Counted from the first letter of the stretch, positions 9,004 to 17,513 are shown. The stretch is 64,000 nt of DNA from Cyclobacterium sp. SYSU L10401 (GCF_010993705.1 NZ_WOFO01000002.1:248001-312000); one strand, 5' to 3'. The notes: generated from the sequence alone by a model not told the origin. Numbers and translations are program-made.

Positions 9004-9451
9004 AAAATCACAAAATTATATGGTTTATCATAAAGACGTAGGTATAAACTTTAACTGACCTATTATTTTTTGCCTCACCGTAAAAAACCACCTAAAAAAC
9101 GGTTTATCTTCTCGGATACATCTAAGCAGTCAGAGACAATAATACATATTCTTCACCTACTAACCATAAAATTTTATTAAAACTAACCTGAAGGAGTTAG
9201 AAGTGTTTCCAGGACTTGAATAATAATTGACATTGATTTCTATCTACCACTTTGAGGATTTGGGGGCTGCCCCATAAACTACCCCTACTTATATTCTAAG
9301 TATTTTGTGGTTTTTACGTAATTTTTTTTACGTATTTTTACTTATTTTTAAAAACTTACCTTACCTTTAGCATTTATAAAGCACATGCGAAATTGACCTA
9401 AAACATAAACCCAACCTTCCTATCCACAATCACAACCTTAAAAAGCACAAC
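9004..9451. other. Divergent intergenic region between the lipoprotein operon and the nitrate island
   Basis: These 448 bases contain no credible gene. The right-hand third carries the NarL-like boxes and promoter described separately. The left-hand part should hold the minus-strand promoter for the lipoprotein-patatin-SGNH operon, which could not be pinned down. Confidence 0.55.
9280..9370 (+). promoter_or_regulatory. NarL-like boxes and promoter of the nitrate transporter/reductase operon
   Basis: Several heptamers resemble the enterobacterial NarL consensus TACYYMT: TACCCCT (9280-9286), TACTTAT (9286-9292), TACGTAA (9315-9321), TACGTAT (9329-9335) and TACTTAT (9339-9345). The last two start 10 bp apart, about one helical turn. 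A TACCTTTA element (9362-9369) resembles the Bacteroidota -7 box TAnnTTTG, about 80 bp before the transporter start. The same block, TTACCTTA(C/G)CTTT, recurs upstream of nirB. Binding by the response regulator encoded at 22412-23092 is inferred. Confidence 0.6.
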
Positions 9452-10810
9452 ATGACACTTCTAAACAAAAAAGCAACTACCATCAAGCTGTTTGACTTCA
9501 AATCCCCGCAGATGCGGGCATTTCACCTGTCCTGGTTTGCCTTTTTCCTTTGTTTTTTCGGCTGGTTTGGCATTGCTCCATTGATGGCCGTCGTCCGGGA
9601 AGAATTGGATTTGACCAAATCACAGATTGGTAATATCATCATTGCATCCGTAGCGGTAACCGTACTGGCCAGGTTATTTATCGGCTGGCTGGTAGACCGC
9701 ATCGGTCCACGCATTACTTATACCTACCTGCTGATCCTGGGATCTTTGCCTGTTATTCTGATAGGATTAAGCGACAGTTACGAAACTTTTTTATTGTTCA
9801 GGCTGGCCATTGGGATCATAGGGGCATCTTTTGTGATCACCCAGTACCACACTTCCGTGATGTTTGCTCCCAATGTGGTAGGGACTGCCAACGCCACCTC
9901 AGCGGGATGGGGAAATATGGGGGGCGGGGTCACCCAAATGGTCATGCCGATCATTTTTACCCTATTCATTTCATTGGGGTTTCTTGAAGGGGAAGCCTGG
10001 AGATATGCCATGATGGTACCAGGTATTGCCATGATCTTGACGGGTATTGCCTATTACCATTGGACAACAGATTTTCCGGAGGGGAACATCAAGGATTTCA
10101 GCAAAAAGGACCTGGAATATAAAAGAAGGAAAAAGGCTGATGGAAAAGGCGCCCTGAAATCTGCCTTATCCGACAGACGTGTATGGGCATTGTTCCTGAT
10201 CTATGGCGCTTGTTTCGGAATAGAACTCACCATCAACAATATTGCAGCCATCTATTACCATGACTTCTTCCAGCTGGACTTAAAAACTGCAGGTTTAATT
10301 GCAGGTTTGTTCGGGGTAATGAATCTTTTTGCAAGGACGCTGGGTGGTTTTTTCGGTGACAAAGCCGGTATCAGATGGGGTCTGAAGGGCAGGGTTGGAT
10401 TTTTGGGTGTGGTATTACTGGTAGAAGGTATCGCTCTCATTTTATTTTCCCAAATGACCTTGTTATCCCTGGCAATAGGTACCATGATTCTTTTTAGCCT
10501 ATTTGTCCAAATGGCTGAAGGAGCCACTTTTTCTGTGGTACCCTTTGTCAATAAGAAAGCCATAGGAATGATTTCAGGAATCGTGGGAGCAGGAGGAAAC
10601 GTAGGAGCGGTGATGGCCGGAGTTCTCTTGAAAATGGAAGGGATAAGCTATAGTGATGCCCTGTCCATCCTGGGGATTACGGTGGCCGCTATCAGTGCTT
10701 CCTCACTTTTAATCAGGTTTTCAAAAGTAGATGAAAAGGTAGCTCAGGAAGAGCTGCAAGCCTCTTTGGACCAAAAGGCTGCCTTACAACCGGAAATGGT
10801 CAACAGTTAA
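9452..10810 (+). CDS. narK: Nitrate/nitrite transporter, MFS NarK/NasA type
   Basis: This 452-residue inner-membrane protein with about 12 helices imports nitrate for assimilation. It has the MFS loop motif after helix 2 (GWLVDRIGPRITY). The glycine-rich nitrate signature appears in helix 5 as GWGNMGGGVTQMVMP and in helix 11 as GAGGNVGAVMAGVLL. Those two signatures define the nitrate/nitrite porter family. It is the first gene of the operon, 25 bp upstream of the nitrate reductase gene. The upstream control region with NarL-like boxes suggests induction by nitrate. Confidence 0.93.
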   Translation: MTLLNKKATTIKLFDFKSPQMRAFHLSWFAFFLCFFGWFGIAPLMAVVREELDLTKSQIGNIIIASVAVTVLARLFIGWLVDRIGPRITYTYLLILGSLPVILIGLSDSYETFLLFRLAIGIIGASFVITQYHTSVMFAPNVVGTANATSAGWGNMGGGVTQMVMPIIFTLFISLGFLEGEAWRYAMMVPGIAMILTGIAYYHWTTDFPEGNIKDFSKKDLEYKRRKKADGKGALKSALSDRRVWALFLIYGACFGIELTINNIAAIYYHDFFQLDLKTAGLIAGLFGVMNLFARTLGGFFGDKAGIRWGLKGRVGFLGVVLLVEGIALILFSQMTLLSLAIGTMILFSLFVQMAEGATFSVVPFVNKKAIGMISGIVGAGGNVGAVMAGVLLKMEGISYSDALSILGITVAAISASSLLIRFSKVDEKVAQEELQASLDQKAALQPEMVNS

Positions 10811-10835
10811 TATTCTAACGCTAACCCAATCAAGC

Positions 10836-13800
10836 ATGTCAATGGCCAGTTATAAAAGCACCTGTTCTTACTGTGGCGTAGGCTGTGGGATCAACGTACA
10901 GAAGGACAAAAAAGGAAAAATCTCCATAGAGGGAGATCCTGAACACCCCGTCAACAAGGGAATGCTATGTTCCAAAGGCATGAACCTCCATTATGTAGTA
11001 GAAGACAAGTCAGACCGGCTGCTTCATCCCCAAATTCGTTGGGGTAAAAACCATCCTTTAGAAAAAGTGAATTGGAACACCGCATTGGACAGGGCCAGTG
11101 CAGTATTTAATGCCATCATACAAAAACACGGAGCGGATTCTGTGGCTTTTTACGTTTCCGGTCAATGCCTTACCGAAGAATATTATCTGGTCAATAAATT
11201 GGCCAAAGGTTTTCTGAAAACCAACAATGTAGACACCAACTCCCGGCTATGCATGAGTTCCGCTGTCATTGGCTACATCAAAACCCTGGGAGAGGACAGT
11301 GTACCCATCGCTTACGAGGACATTGAGTTGGCAGATTGCTTTTTTGTAGCCGGTGCCAATCCGGCCTGGTGCCATCCCATACTTTGGAGAAGGATAGAAA
11401 AGCATAAGGAATCCCATCCGGATGTGAAAATAATTCTGGTAGACCCTCGCAGCACCCAGAGTTGCTCGATAGCAGACATCCATTTGCAAATCATTCCGGG
11501 CACAGATGAAGTCCTTTATCATGCCCTAGGCAGGTGTCTGATTGAGCAGGGAGACATTGACCTGGAATTTATAACCCATCATACGGACGGTTTTGATGCC
11601 TACAAAGAACAGGTACTGAAGACATCCCTTCAAGAGGCTGCGGAGATTTGCGGAGTGCCCATGGAAGACATCAAAACTGCCGCCTCCTATATTGGGAATG
11701 CCAGCGGCTTCCTCACGCTCTGGACCATGGGACTCAACCAGAGTGCGGATGGTGTCAATAAAAACCTGGCATTGATCGACCTGAACCTGGTCACCGGCCA
11801 TATAGGTAAACCAGGTTCTGGCCCATTCAGCCTTACCGGACAACCCAATGCGATGGGGGGCCGGGAAGTGGGTGGCATGGCCACCTTGCTGGCCGCTCAC
11901 AGGAACCTCAAAAATCCGGAAGACAGGGCGGAAGTAGCCAAATTTTGGGGAGTTGAAAGCATATCTGAAAAACCCGGTAAAACTGCTACCCAAATATTTG
12001 AAGGTATAGAAGAAGGAACCATCAAAGCCATTTGGATTATCTGCACGAATCCCCTGGTAAGTATGCCCGACGCACGGAAGATAGAGGCTGCCCTGAAAAA
12101 AGCGAAATTCGTTGTGGTACAGGACATTTCCAGCAAGAGCGAGGCCATACCCTATGCTGACCTGGTGCTTCCTGCTGCCGGTTGGGGAGAAAAGGAAGGT
12201 ACCATGACCAATTCCGAAAGGAGGATCAGCCACCTAAGTCAATTTACCAAAGCTCCCGGAGAGGCCCTTCCTGATGCTGAAATACTCATGCGATTTGCAC
12301 AAAAAATGGGATTTCACGGGTTTAACTTTCGCAACATGGCAGAAGTTTATGCTGAGTATTGCCAAATGACCAAGGGTACCAACATCGATATATCCGGCTT
12401 GGATTATGGTCACCTCAAAAACAAGGGAACGGTACAATGGCCCTTTCCCGACAAAACCCAGGGTGGGACCAGTCGGCTCTTTACCAACAAAAGATTCCAT
12501 ACCCCCAATGGCCGGGCACAAATACAGGTCTCCGGACCAAAAGGCAGCTACGAAAAACCAACGCCTGATTTTCCGCTTATTTTAACCACCGGCAGGATCA
12601 GGGACCAATGGCATACCATGACCCGCACAGGCAAGGTCAACCGGCTTAAAAAGCACCTGCCCGGACCATTTCTGGAAATCCACCCGGAAGATGCCAACGA
12701 AAGGGGCATTGGGCAAGGCAGCACGGTACTGGTCTCCGGCAACCGGGGAGAAGTACGTGTCCATGCCCAAATCACCGATAAAATTAAAAAGGGGGTAGTT
12801 TTTCTTCCCATGCACTGGGGTAAAATCCTTCAGAACGATTTTGCCCGGGCCAACAACCTGACCGGCAACGGTATCGATCCGGTTTCGAAGCAACCCGACT
12901 TCAAGTATTCTACAGTGCAAGTGGGGCCCTACAAGAAACCAAAGCAGAAAATTGTCATCATAGGCGCAGGGGCAGCAGCTTACCGTTTTGTCAATTCCTA
13001 TCGGGAATTCAACCAGGAAGATGAAATTCATGTGTTTTCCAAAGAGAAACATCCTTTTTACAACCGGGTCTTGCTTCCCGATTACGTCAACCAGCACAGG
13101 GACTGGGAAGAGCTGTTAAAATTCAAATCTTCCACGGATATGGATAAGCTCAACATCCACCTGTATGTAGAAAATGGCATCGAATCCATAGACCGTTCCA
13201 ATAAAACGGTAACCGATGAAAAAGGAAGGGTACATCATTATGGGACCTTGATCATGGCTACGGGTAGTCGGGCCTTTATCCCGGGAGATGCCCCCATGCA
13301 TTTACCCGGAGTATTTACCATGCGCAATAGAGAAAATGCAGATGAATTAAAGGAATACCTGGATTTTCAGGGACATGTACTGATCGTTGGCGGAGGTTTA
13401 CTTGGACTGGAACTGGCGGCGGCACTTCGGGAAATCAACCTGAAAGTTACCATCGTTCAGCTGGGATCCAGGCTAATGGAAAGACAGTTGGATCCTATGG
13501 CCAGTTCCTTACTTCGTGAAAAGCTGGAAGAAATGGGGGTACAACTTTATATGAATAACCAGTTATCCCACCTGCAGACCCATGGAAACAGCAAAAAGCT
13601 CACTGCCAGCCTGAAAAGCGGGCAAACCCTGGAATGCAATGCAGTGGTTTACGCCATAGGCACGCGGCCGAATATTGAACTGGGCAAATCTGCCGGCTTG
13701 ATTTGTGGCCGTGGGATACAGGTCAATGATTACCTGCAAACCAGTGATCCTGACATTTTTGCCATGGGAGAAATCGCTGAGCACAAGGGAAAACTTAACG

Positions 13801-14351
13801 GCATCACCGCTGCAGCTGAAATGCAGGCCGATATTGCCGCACGGTTTGTTACGGGTGATTTGCTCAGCATCTATAAAGGGAGTATTCCAATGAATATCCT
13901 TAAATTTGCCAACCTGGACCTTTGCTCCATTGGTATAGCGGAGGTTCCTCCCAATGCTGATGGATACGAGGAAATTCTGCTAATTGACACTTCGCAGACC
14001 TACTATAAAAAATGCATTGTGTACCAGGACAAGCTGGTAGGTGCCATTCTGATGGGGGACAAATCAGAATTTGCTGAATTTAAAAACCTGATTGAGGAAA
14101 AATCAGAACTTTCCTCCAAACGCCAGGAGCTTTTGCGAGGTAAATCTAACAGAGAGGAAATGATGGGAGAAATGGTTTGTTCCTGTGGCAATGTCGGCAA
14201 TGATAACATCCGCAATGCCATCCATTCGGGATGTAGGGAGTTTCGCCAGCTTTGCCAACAAACAGGAGCAGGTCTGGGATGCGGAAGTTGTAAACCGGAA
14301 GTAAAAGGGATACTGGACAGGGAGTTGCAGGCCCTGGTAATGTCTGGCTGA
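10836..14351 (+). CDS. nasA: Assimilatory nitrate reductase fused to FAD/NAD(P)H diaphorase and BFD-like [2Fe-2S] domain
   Basis: This 1171-residue cytoplasmic enzyme would reduce nitrate to nitrite with NAD(P)H. Residues 1-60 hold the [4Fe-4S] motif with Cys10, Cys13, Cys17 and Cys45. Residues about 60-560 are the molybdopterin oxidoreductase core, including NSRLCMSSAV, whose Cys near 139 should bind molybdenum. Residues about 570-690 are the dinucleotide-binding domain (LTTGRIRDQWHTMTRTGKV). Residues about 705-1090 form an FAD/NAD oxidoreductase like the NirB N-terminus (IVIIGAGAAAYRFV, VLIVGGGLLGLELAAALREI). The end is a BFD-like domain with Cys1115, Cys1117, Cys1149 and Cys1152. In Klebsiella-type systems diaphorase and reductase are separate proteins; here they are one chain. 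An alternative start is Met3. Confidence 0.9.
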   Translation: MSMASYKSTCSYCGVGCGINVQKDKKGKISIEGDPEHPVNKGMLCSKGMNLHYVVEDKSDRLLHPQIRWGKNHPLEKVNWNTALDRASAVFNAIIQKHGADSVAFYVSGQCLTEEYYLVNKLAKGFLKTNNVDTNSRLCMSSAVIGYIKTLGEDSVPIAYEDIELADCFFVAGANPAWCHPILWRRIEKHKESHPDVKIILVDPRSTQSCSIADIHLQIIPGTDEVLYHALGRCLIEQGDIDLEFITHHTDGFDAYKEQVLKTSLQEAAEICGVPMEDIKTAASYIGNASGFLTLWTMGLNQSADGVNKNLALIDLNLVTGHIGKPGSGPFSLTGQPNAMGGREVGGMATLLAAHRNLKNPEDRAEVAKFWGVESISEKPGKTATQIFEGIEEGTIKAIWIICTNPLVSMPDARKIEAALKKAKFVVVQDISSKSEAIPYADLVLPAAGWGEKEGTMTNSERRISHLSQFTKAPGEALPDAEILMRFAQKMGFHGFNFRNMAEVYAEYCQMTKGTNIDISGLDYGHLKNKGTVQWPFPDKTQGGTSRLFTNKRFHTPNGRAQIQVSGPKGSYEKPTPDFPLILTTGRIRDQWHTMTRTGKVNRLKKHLPGPFLEIHPEDANERGIGQGSTVLVSGNRGEVRVHAQITDKIKKGVVFLPMHWGKILQNDFARANNLTGNGIDPVSKQPDFKYSTVQVGPYKKPKQKIVIIGAGAAAYRFVNSYREFNQEDEIHVFSKEKHPFYNRVLLPDYVNQHRDWEELLKFKSSTDMDKLNIHLYVENGIESIDRSNKTVTDEKGRVHHYGTLIMATGSRAFIPGDAPMHLPGVFTMRNRENADELKEYLDFQGHVLIVGGGLLGLELAAALREINLKVTIVQLGSRLMERQLDPMASSLLREKLEEMGVQLYMNNQLSHLQTHGNSKKLTASLKSGQTLECNAVVYAIGTRPNIELGKSAGLICGRGIQVNDYLQTSDPDIFAMGEIAEHKGKLNGITAAAEMQADIAARFVTGDLLSIYKGSIPMNILKFANLDLCSIGIAEVPPNADGYEEILLIDTSQTYYKKCIVYQDKLVGAILMGDKSEFAEFKNLIEEKSELSSKRQELLRGKSNREEMMGEMVCSCGNVGNDNIRNAIHSGCREFRQLCQQTGAGLGCGSCKPEVKGILDRELQALVMSG

Positions 14352-14518
14352 AAAAACCCTGTACCGTTTGCTTCAGTTTCAAGTCCTGCATCTCACCTGA
14401 CTGCTCGCTGAAACCAATGAATAACCAAAACAAGGAGATAATTTGACTTTCTAAAGGAAATTAGCTGGTTACCAATAAAATAATTAGCTTCCCCTATGGG
14501 CAAGCCAGATAAAACGAT

Positions 14519-15949
14519 ATGCAAAAAGAAGATTTAGTCAGGGTTTTTGTGAAAGGAGGAATCATTTCTCCCGGAGACTTCCTGAAAATGATCCTAACAG
14601 CCAATGAACTTGGTGCCGGATACATTCACCTGGGCTCCAGGCAGGATGTTCTCTTTCCCCTTAAAAACAAGAACCTGGAAACCCTTTCCCGTACGTTTCA
14701 GGCCATCGATACTGCATACGATACAGATGGGGAAGAATTCCAAAATATCGTTTCCTCCTACCCTGCCCTTGACGTGATGCCTACCACCCACTGGTTGGCA
14801 TCTCACACCTATCATTATATCCTGGACACCTTTGATTACAGGCCAAAACTTAAAATCAATATCACAGATCCGGTCCAAAACCTGGTCCCACTTTTTACCG
14901 GCAACATCAATTTTGTGGCATCGTCAATTGACAATTACTGGTACCTGTACCTGAGATTTTCAGAAATTAGCCCTAAGCCCTGGGCAGCTCCAGACCTGAT
15001 CTACGGCTATGACCTGGCCAAAATTGCCAAAGAAATAGAAGCAATCAACCCGGTAAAAAGTGGATGGAAATACGAAGAAATCTACCAAAAAGTCAAAACT
15101 TCCCTGTCCCCCAATAGTCTAAAAGTCGAACATGAACTGGACTATCCGGAATCTAATTCCCCCTATTACGAAGGCATGAATCGCATTGTCGGAGGTAAGT
15201 ATTGGCTGGGACTTTACTGGCGAAACAACAAGTTTACCATTAACTTTCTTAAAGCGCTTTGCCAACTTTGTGTGGCCACAAATATTGGTAAGATATGCCT
15301 CACACCCTGGAAATCCATCATCATTAAGGGAATAGCTGAAAAAGACCGTTTAAGTTGGGAAAAGCTATTGGGTAAGTTTGGCATAAATATCCGGCATAGT
15401 TCCCTGGAACTCAACTGGCATTTGCCCGTAATGGATGAAGAAGCCCTTGGAATAAAAAATTACCTGGTAAGGGCTTTGGACAAACAGGATATCAGTACCT
15501 ATGGATTGAGCTTTTCCGTCAAGACCAGACACATGGCCTTATTTACTTCAGTGGCCATAGAAAAAGCAAAAAAAAACAGGCCAGATGATCCGGATGCGTT
15601 CAATATCTTGTACTCGAAAGATTTCAATCCCAACCTTTCTGAGTATTTTTACTTTGTGAAAAATGTACCCATAGAAACATTGCCACCCTTATTGATCGAA
15701 TTGAGTTATAAATACTACGACCAATTGGAAGTTCCCAAGTCTCCTGAATCCACTGACGACAAGCCCGTCGCCCATAGAAAGCACCTAAGGAAATACCAAT
15801 GTGAAAGTTGCCTTACCGTTTATGATGAAAAATACGGTGACCCTGCATCAGATATACTGCCCGGAACCTCATTTTTGAAACTTCCTGACAGCTATATTTG
15901 TCCCCTTTGTGAAAACCCAAAATCGGCATTTAAGCGAATCGATCAATAA
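14519..15949 (+). CDS. Nitrite/sulfite reductase-like protein without cluster cysteines, fused to rubredoxin
   Basis: This 476-residue protein has two parts. Residues about 5-400 resemble two ferredoxin-like half repeats and the linking regions of nitrite/sulfite reductases (GAGYIHLGSRQDVLF near 33; IGKICLTPWKSIIIKGI near 256). Where those enzymes carry GC-x-NC for the [4Fe-4S]-sirohaem centre, this one reads KLKINITDPVQNL (110-122), so it cannot bind that centre. The only cysteines before the tail are 248, 251 and 260. The tail is a complete rubredoxin (Cys428, Cys431, Cys461, Cys464; classical spacing). It follows the nitrate reductase gene after 167 bp. A role as electron donor or adaptor for nitrate or nitrite reductase is inference. 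Confidence 0.75.
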   Translation: MQKEDLVRVFVKGGIISPGDFLKMILTANELGAGYIHLGSRQDVLFPLKNKNLETLSRTFQAIDTAYDTDGEEFQNIVSSYPALDVMPTTHWLASHTYHYILDTFDYRPKLKINITDPVQNLVPLFTGNINFVASSIDNYWYLYLRFSEISPKPWAAPDLIYGYDLAKIAKEIEAINPVKSGWKYEEIYQKVKTSLSPNSLKVEHELDYPESNSPYYEGMNRIVGGKYWLGLYWRNNKFTINFLKALCQLCVATNIGKICLTPWKSIIIKGIAEKDRLSWEKLLGKFGINIRHSSLELNWHLPVMDEEALGIKNYLVRALDKQDISTYGLSFSVKTRHMALFTSVAIEKAKKNRPDDPDAFNILYSKDFNPNLSEYFYFVKNVPIETLPPLLIELSYKYYDQLEVPKSPESTDDKPVAHRKHLRKYQCESCLTVYDEKYGDPASDILPGTSFLKLPDSYICPLCENPKSAFKRIDQ

Positions 15950-15962
15950 ATCATTAAATCAT

Positions 15963-16066
15963 ATGAAATCGACACGATTAAAATCATCATTAAACATACA
16001 GGGTAATGATGATTTTAATCGTCAAAGATTCCATCTGACCAATTAAAAAAATATAAACAGATGAAA
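15963..16066. repeat. Palindromic dispersed repeat, copy 1
   Basis: This is one of two nearly identical elements (the other is at 38378-38482) that differ by two substitutions and one short A-run change. The core is a perfect 18-base inverted repeat, CGATTAAAATCATCATTA at 15975-15992 and its complement at 16004-16021, around an 11-base loop. Outer arms ATGAAATC (15963-15970) and GATTCCAT (16027-16034) also pair with one mismatch. A tail ending TATAAACAGATGAAA follows the hairpin in both copies. It lies between the rubredoxin-fusion gene and the next small gene. It could be a non-autonomous palindromic element (REP/MITE-like); no transposase is nearby. Confidence 0.85.
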
Positions 16067-16120
16067 TCGAGCATGACGTACCCGTCACACACCGGGATGA
16101 TTATAAACCATGCGAGATTC

Positions 16121-16137
16121 TCCCGATGTGATCGGGA
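16121..16137. other. Short perfect hairpin in the leader of the 130-residue protein gene
   Basis: TCCCGAT, a GTG loop and ATCGGGA form a perfect 7-bp stem 37 bp before the start at 16174. Similar CCCGAT-ATCGGG hairpins are common in intergenic repeats of Bacteroidota (from memory). It has no U-tract, so it is not an ordinary terminator; it may affect translation or be a repeat remnant. Confidence 0.4.
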
Positions 16138-16173
16138 CAGGCTATGTGACCGCTAAAAGACAATTATAAACAC

Positions 16174-16566
16174 ATGAAACTCAGGATCAATAACAATTCC
16201 ATCCGGCTCAGGTTGAGCCAGTCAGAAGTGGATACCATCGGACAGGGCTTACAGCTCTGTCAGGAGCTTCACCTGGGCAATAAACAGGTTTTTTCTTATA
16301 AACTGATTCCCTGTGATGCCGCTGATTTTCCCAAGGCTTCCTTTATCGCACAAAAGCTGGAAGTACGGCTTCCTGCCCATCGTGCTACTGCCTGGGCGCA
16401 AACCGATGAAGTCAGCTTACGTCATGTTCAGGATGAAGGTACTGATCTGGCTTGTACGATCCTGGTAGAAAAAGATTTTCAATGCCTGCACCAAAGGCCT
16501 GGTGAAGACGAAAGCGACAACTTTCCAAACCCCAACTCTTTGGAGGATGATCAAGATTTTGGATAA
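16174..16566 (+). CDS. Small conserved-looking protein of the nitrate island (DUF7009-like)
   Basis: This 130-residue soluble protein has no signal peptide or membrane segment. It begins MKLRINNNSIRLRLSQSEVD, which is how I recall a Bacteroidota family of unknown function (DUF7009), and ends in an acidic tail (DESDNFPNPNSLEDDQDFG). No cofactor motif is evident; its three cysteines are scattered. It lies between the rubredoxin fusion and the convergent sirohaem methyltransferase gene (20 bp apart). Position implies a role in nitrate or nitrite reduction, such as a maturation or assembly factor, but nothing in the sequence proves this. The family name is low certainty. Confidence 0.7.
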   Translation: MKLRINNNSIRLRLSQSEVDTIGQGLQLCQELHLGNKQVFSYKLIPCDAADFPKASFIAQKLEVRLPAHRATAWAQTDEVSLRHVQDEGTDLACTILVEKDFQCLHQRPGEDESDNFPNPNSLEDDQDFG

Positions 16567-16586
16567 ATAATGGATCTGTTTTTAAT

Positions 16587-17351
16587 TCATTTAACCCAAT
16601 TTATTTCCTTTTGTACCTTTTTCATCAGTTCCCTTTCCCTGACCACCTTTCCAATAAGGATAATGGCCGGAGCACCAAGCCCTGCTTCTTCCTGCAGGGA
16701 AAGAATAGTACTTAAATCTCCTGTGATAGACCGTTCATTGGTTTTACTTCCATTTTGAATCAGGGAAATGGGTTCATCCTCACCCCGGTACTTTTTAAAT
16801 ATTCCTACGATTTCAGGAAGTTTCTTTAATCCCATAAGGACCACCACCGTAGCCGAGGATTGAGCGGCAAAATACAGGTCCTTTCCTGTACTCTGGTCTT
16901 TCAATGTGCCTGTCACTACCCAAAAACTTTCGTTTATACCCCGCTTGGTCAAGGGAATGCCACCTAGGCCAGGAACGGCCATGGCACTGCTGATTCCAGG
17001 AACATACGTGGTGGGAATCCCATGCTTATGGGCGTATTCCAACTCCTCATGACCCCGGCCAAATACGTAAGGATCACCTCCCTTGAGCCTGACTACATGG
17101 CCAAAGGTGGACGCATAATTGATGATCATGCGGTTGATCTCCTTTTGCTGTCGGAAATGCATCCCGGCACTTTTCCCTACGTAAATCTTGAGAGAAGTCT
17201 GAGGCGCATACTCCAATAATGCCTCATTGGCCAGGGCATCATAAAGAACGACATCAGCACTTTCCAGTGCTTTAATCGCTTTCAATGTAATCAAATCAGG
17301 GTCTCCGGGCCCCGCCCCGACCAGGGTTAATCTTGCTTCCACGTCTTTCAT
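16587..17351 (-). CDS. cobA: Uroporphyrinogen-III C-methyltransferase (SUMT) for sirohaem
   Basis: This 254-residue enzyme transfers two methyl groups from S-adenosylmethionine to uroporphyrinogen III to give precorrin-2, the precursor of the sirohaem needed by NirB. The N-terminal signature TLVGAGPGDPDLITLKA and the second signature VVRLKGGDPYVFGRG are both intact, as is YVPGISSAMAVPGLGGIP. The length is that of a stand-alone SUMT; no dehydrogenase/chelatase domain is fused. It is transcribed divergently from nirB across a 162-bp region full of NarL-like boxes, so it is likely co-regulated with nitrite reduction. Confidence 0.93.
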   Translation of the reverse strand: MKDVEARLTLVGAGPGDPDLITLKAIKALESADVVLYDALANEALLEYAPQTSLKIYVGKSAGMHFRQQKEINRMIINYASTFGHVVRLKGGDPYVFGRGHEELEYAHKHGIPTTYVPGISSAMAVPGLGGIPLTKRGINESFWVVTGTLKDQSTGKDLYFAAQSSATVVVLMGLKKLPEIVGIFKKYRGEDEPISLIQNGSKTNERSITGDLSTILSLQEEAGLGAPAIILIGKVVRERELMKKVQKEINWVK

Positions 17352-17361
17352 GCCTATTTAC

Positions 17362-17443
17362 TACTTATTTACTTAAAACAAATTTAAGTATTTTTTTACG
17401 TATTTTTACGTATTATTAAAAAATTTATTTACCTTAGCTTTTG
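17362..17443. promoter_or_regulatory. Shared NarL-like control region of cobA and nirB, with nirB promoter
   Basis: Boxes seen are TACTTAT (17362-17368), TACTTAA (17370-17376), and two TACGTAT copies at 17397-17403 and 17407-17413, starting 10 bp apart as in the transporter promoter. An 8-bp perfect inverted repeat, TACTTAAA and TTTAAGTA with a 5-base spacer, covers 17370-17390. TAGCTTTT at 17435-17442 resembles the Bacteroidota -7 box, about 70 bp before nirB. The block TTACCTTAGCTTTTG (17429-17443) matches TTACCTTACCTTTAG at 9356-9370. Confidence 0.6.
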
Positions 17444-17513
17444 AATTCAGCATAAGGATTCAGTTGTATTACTTAGGAAAGTAATTTTTCCTTTATTAGA
17501 AAAATGAATCGGC

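Noticed and set aside
9097-9105. AAACGGTTT considered as another LacI-family operator
   Set aside because: Only the inner core fits; the outer TG and CA positions do not match.
11526-12233. 235-codon open frame on the minus strand opposite the nitrate reductase gene
   Set aside because: It is antisense to a gene with strong protein motifs, has no recognisable domain and no signal or start context; such long shadows are expected opposite coding sequence.
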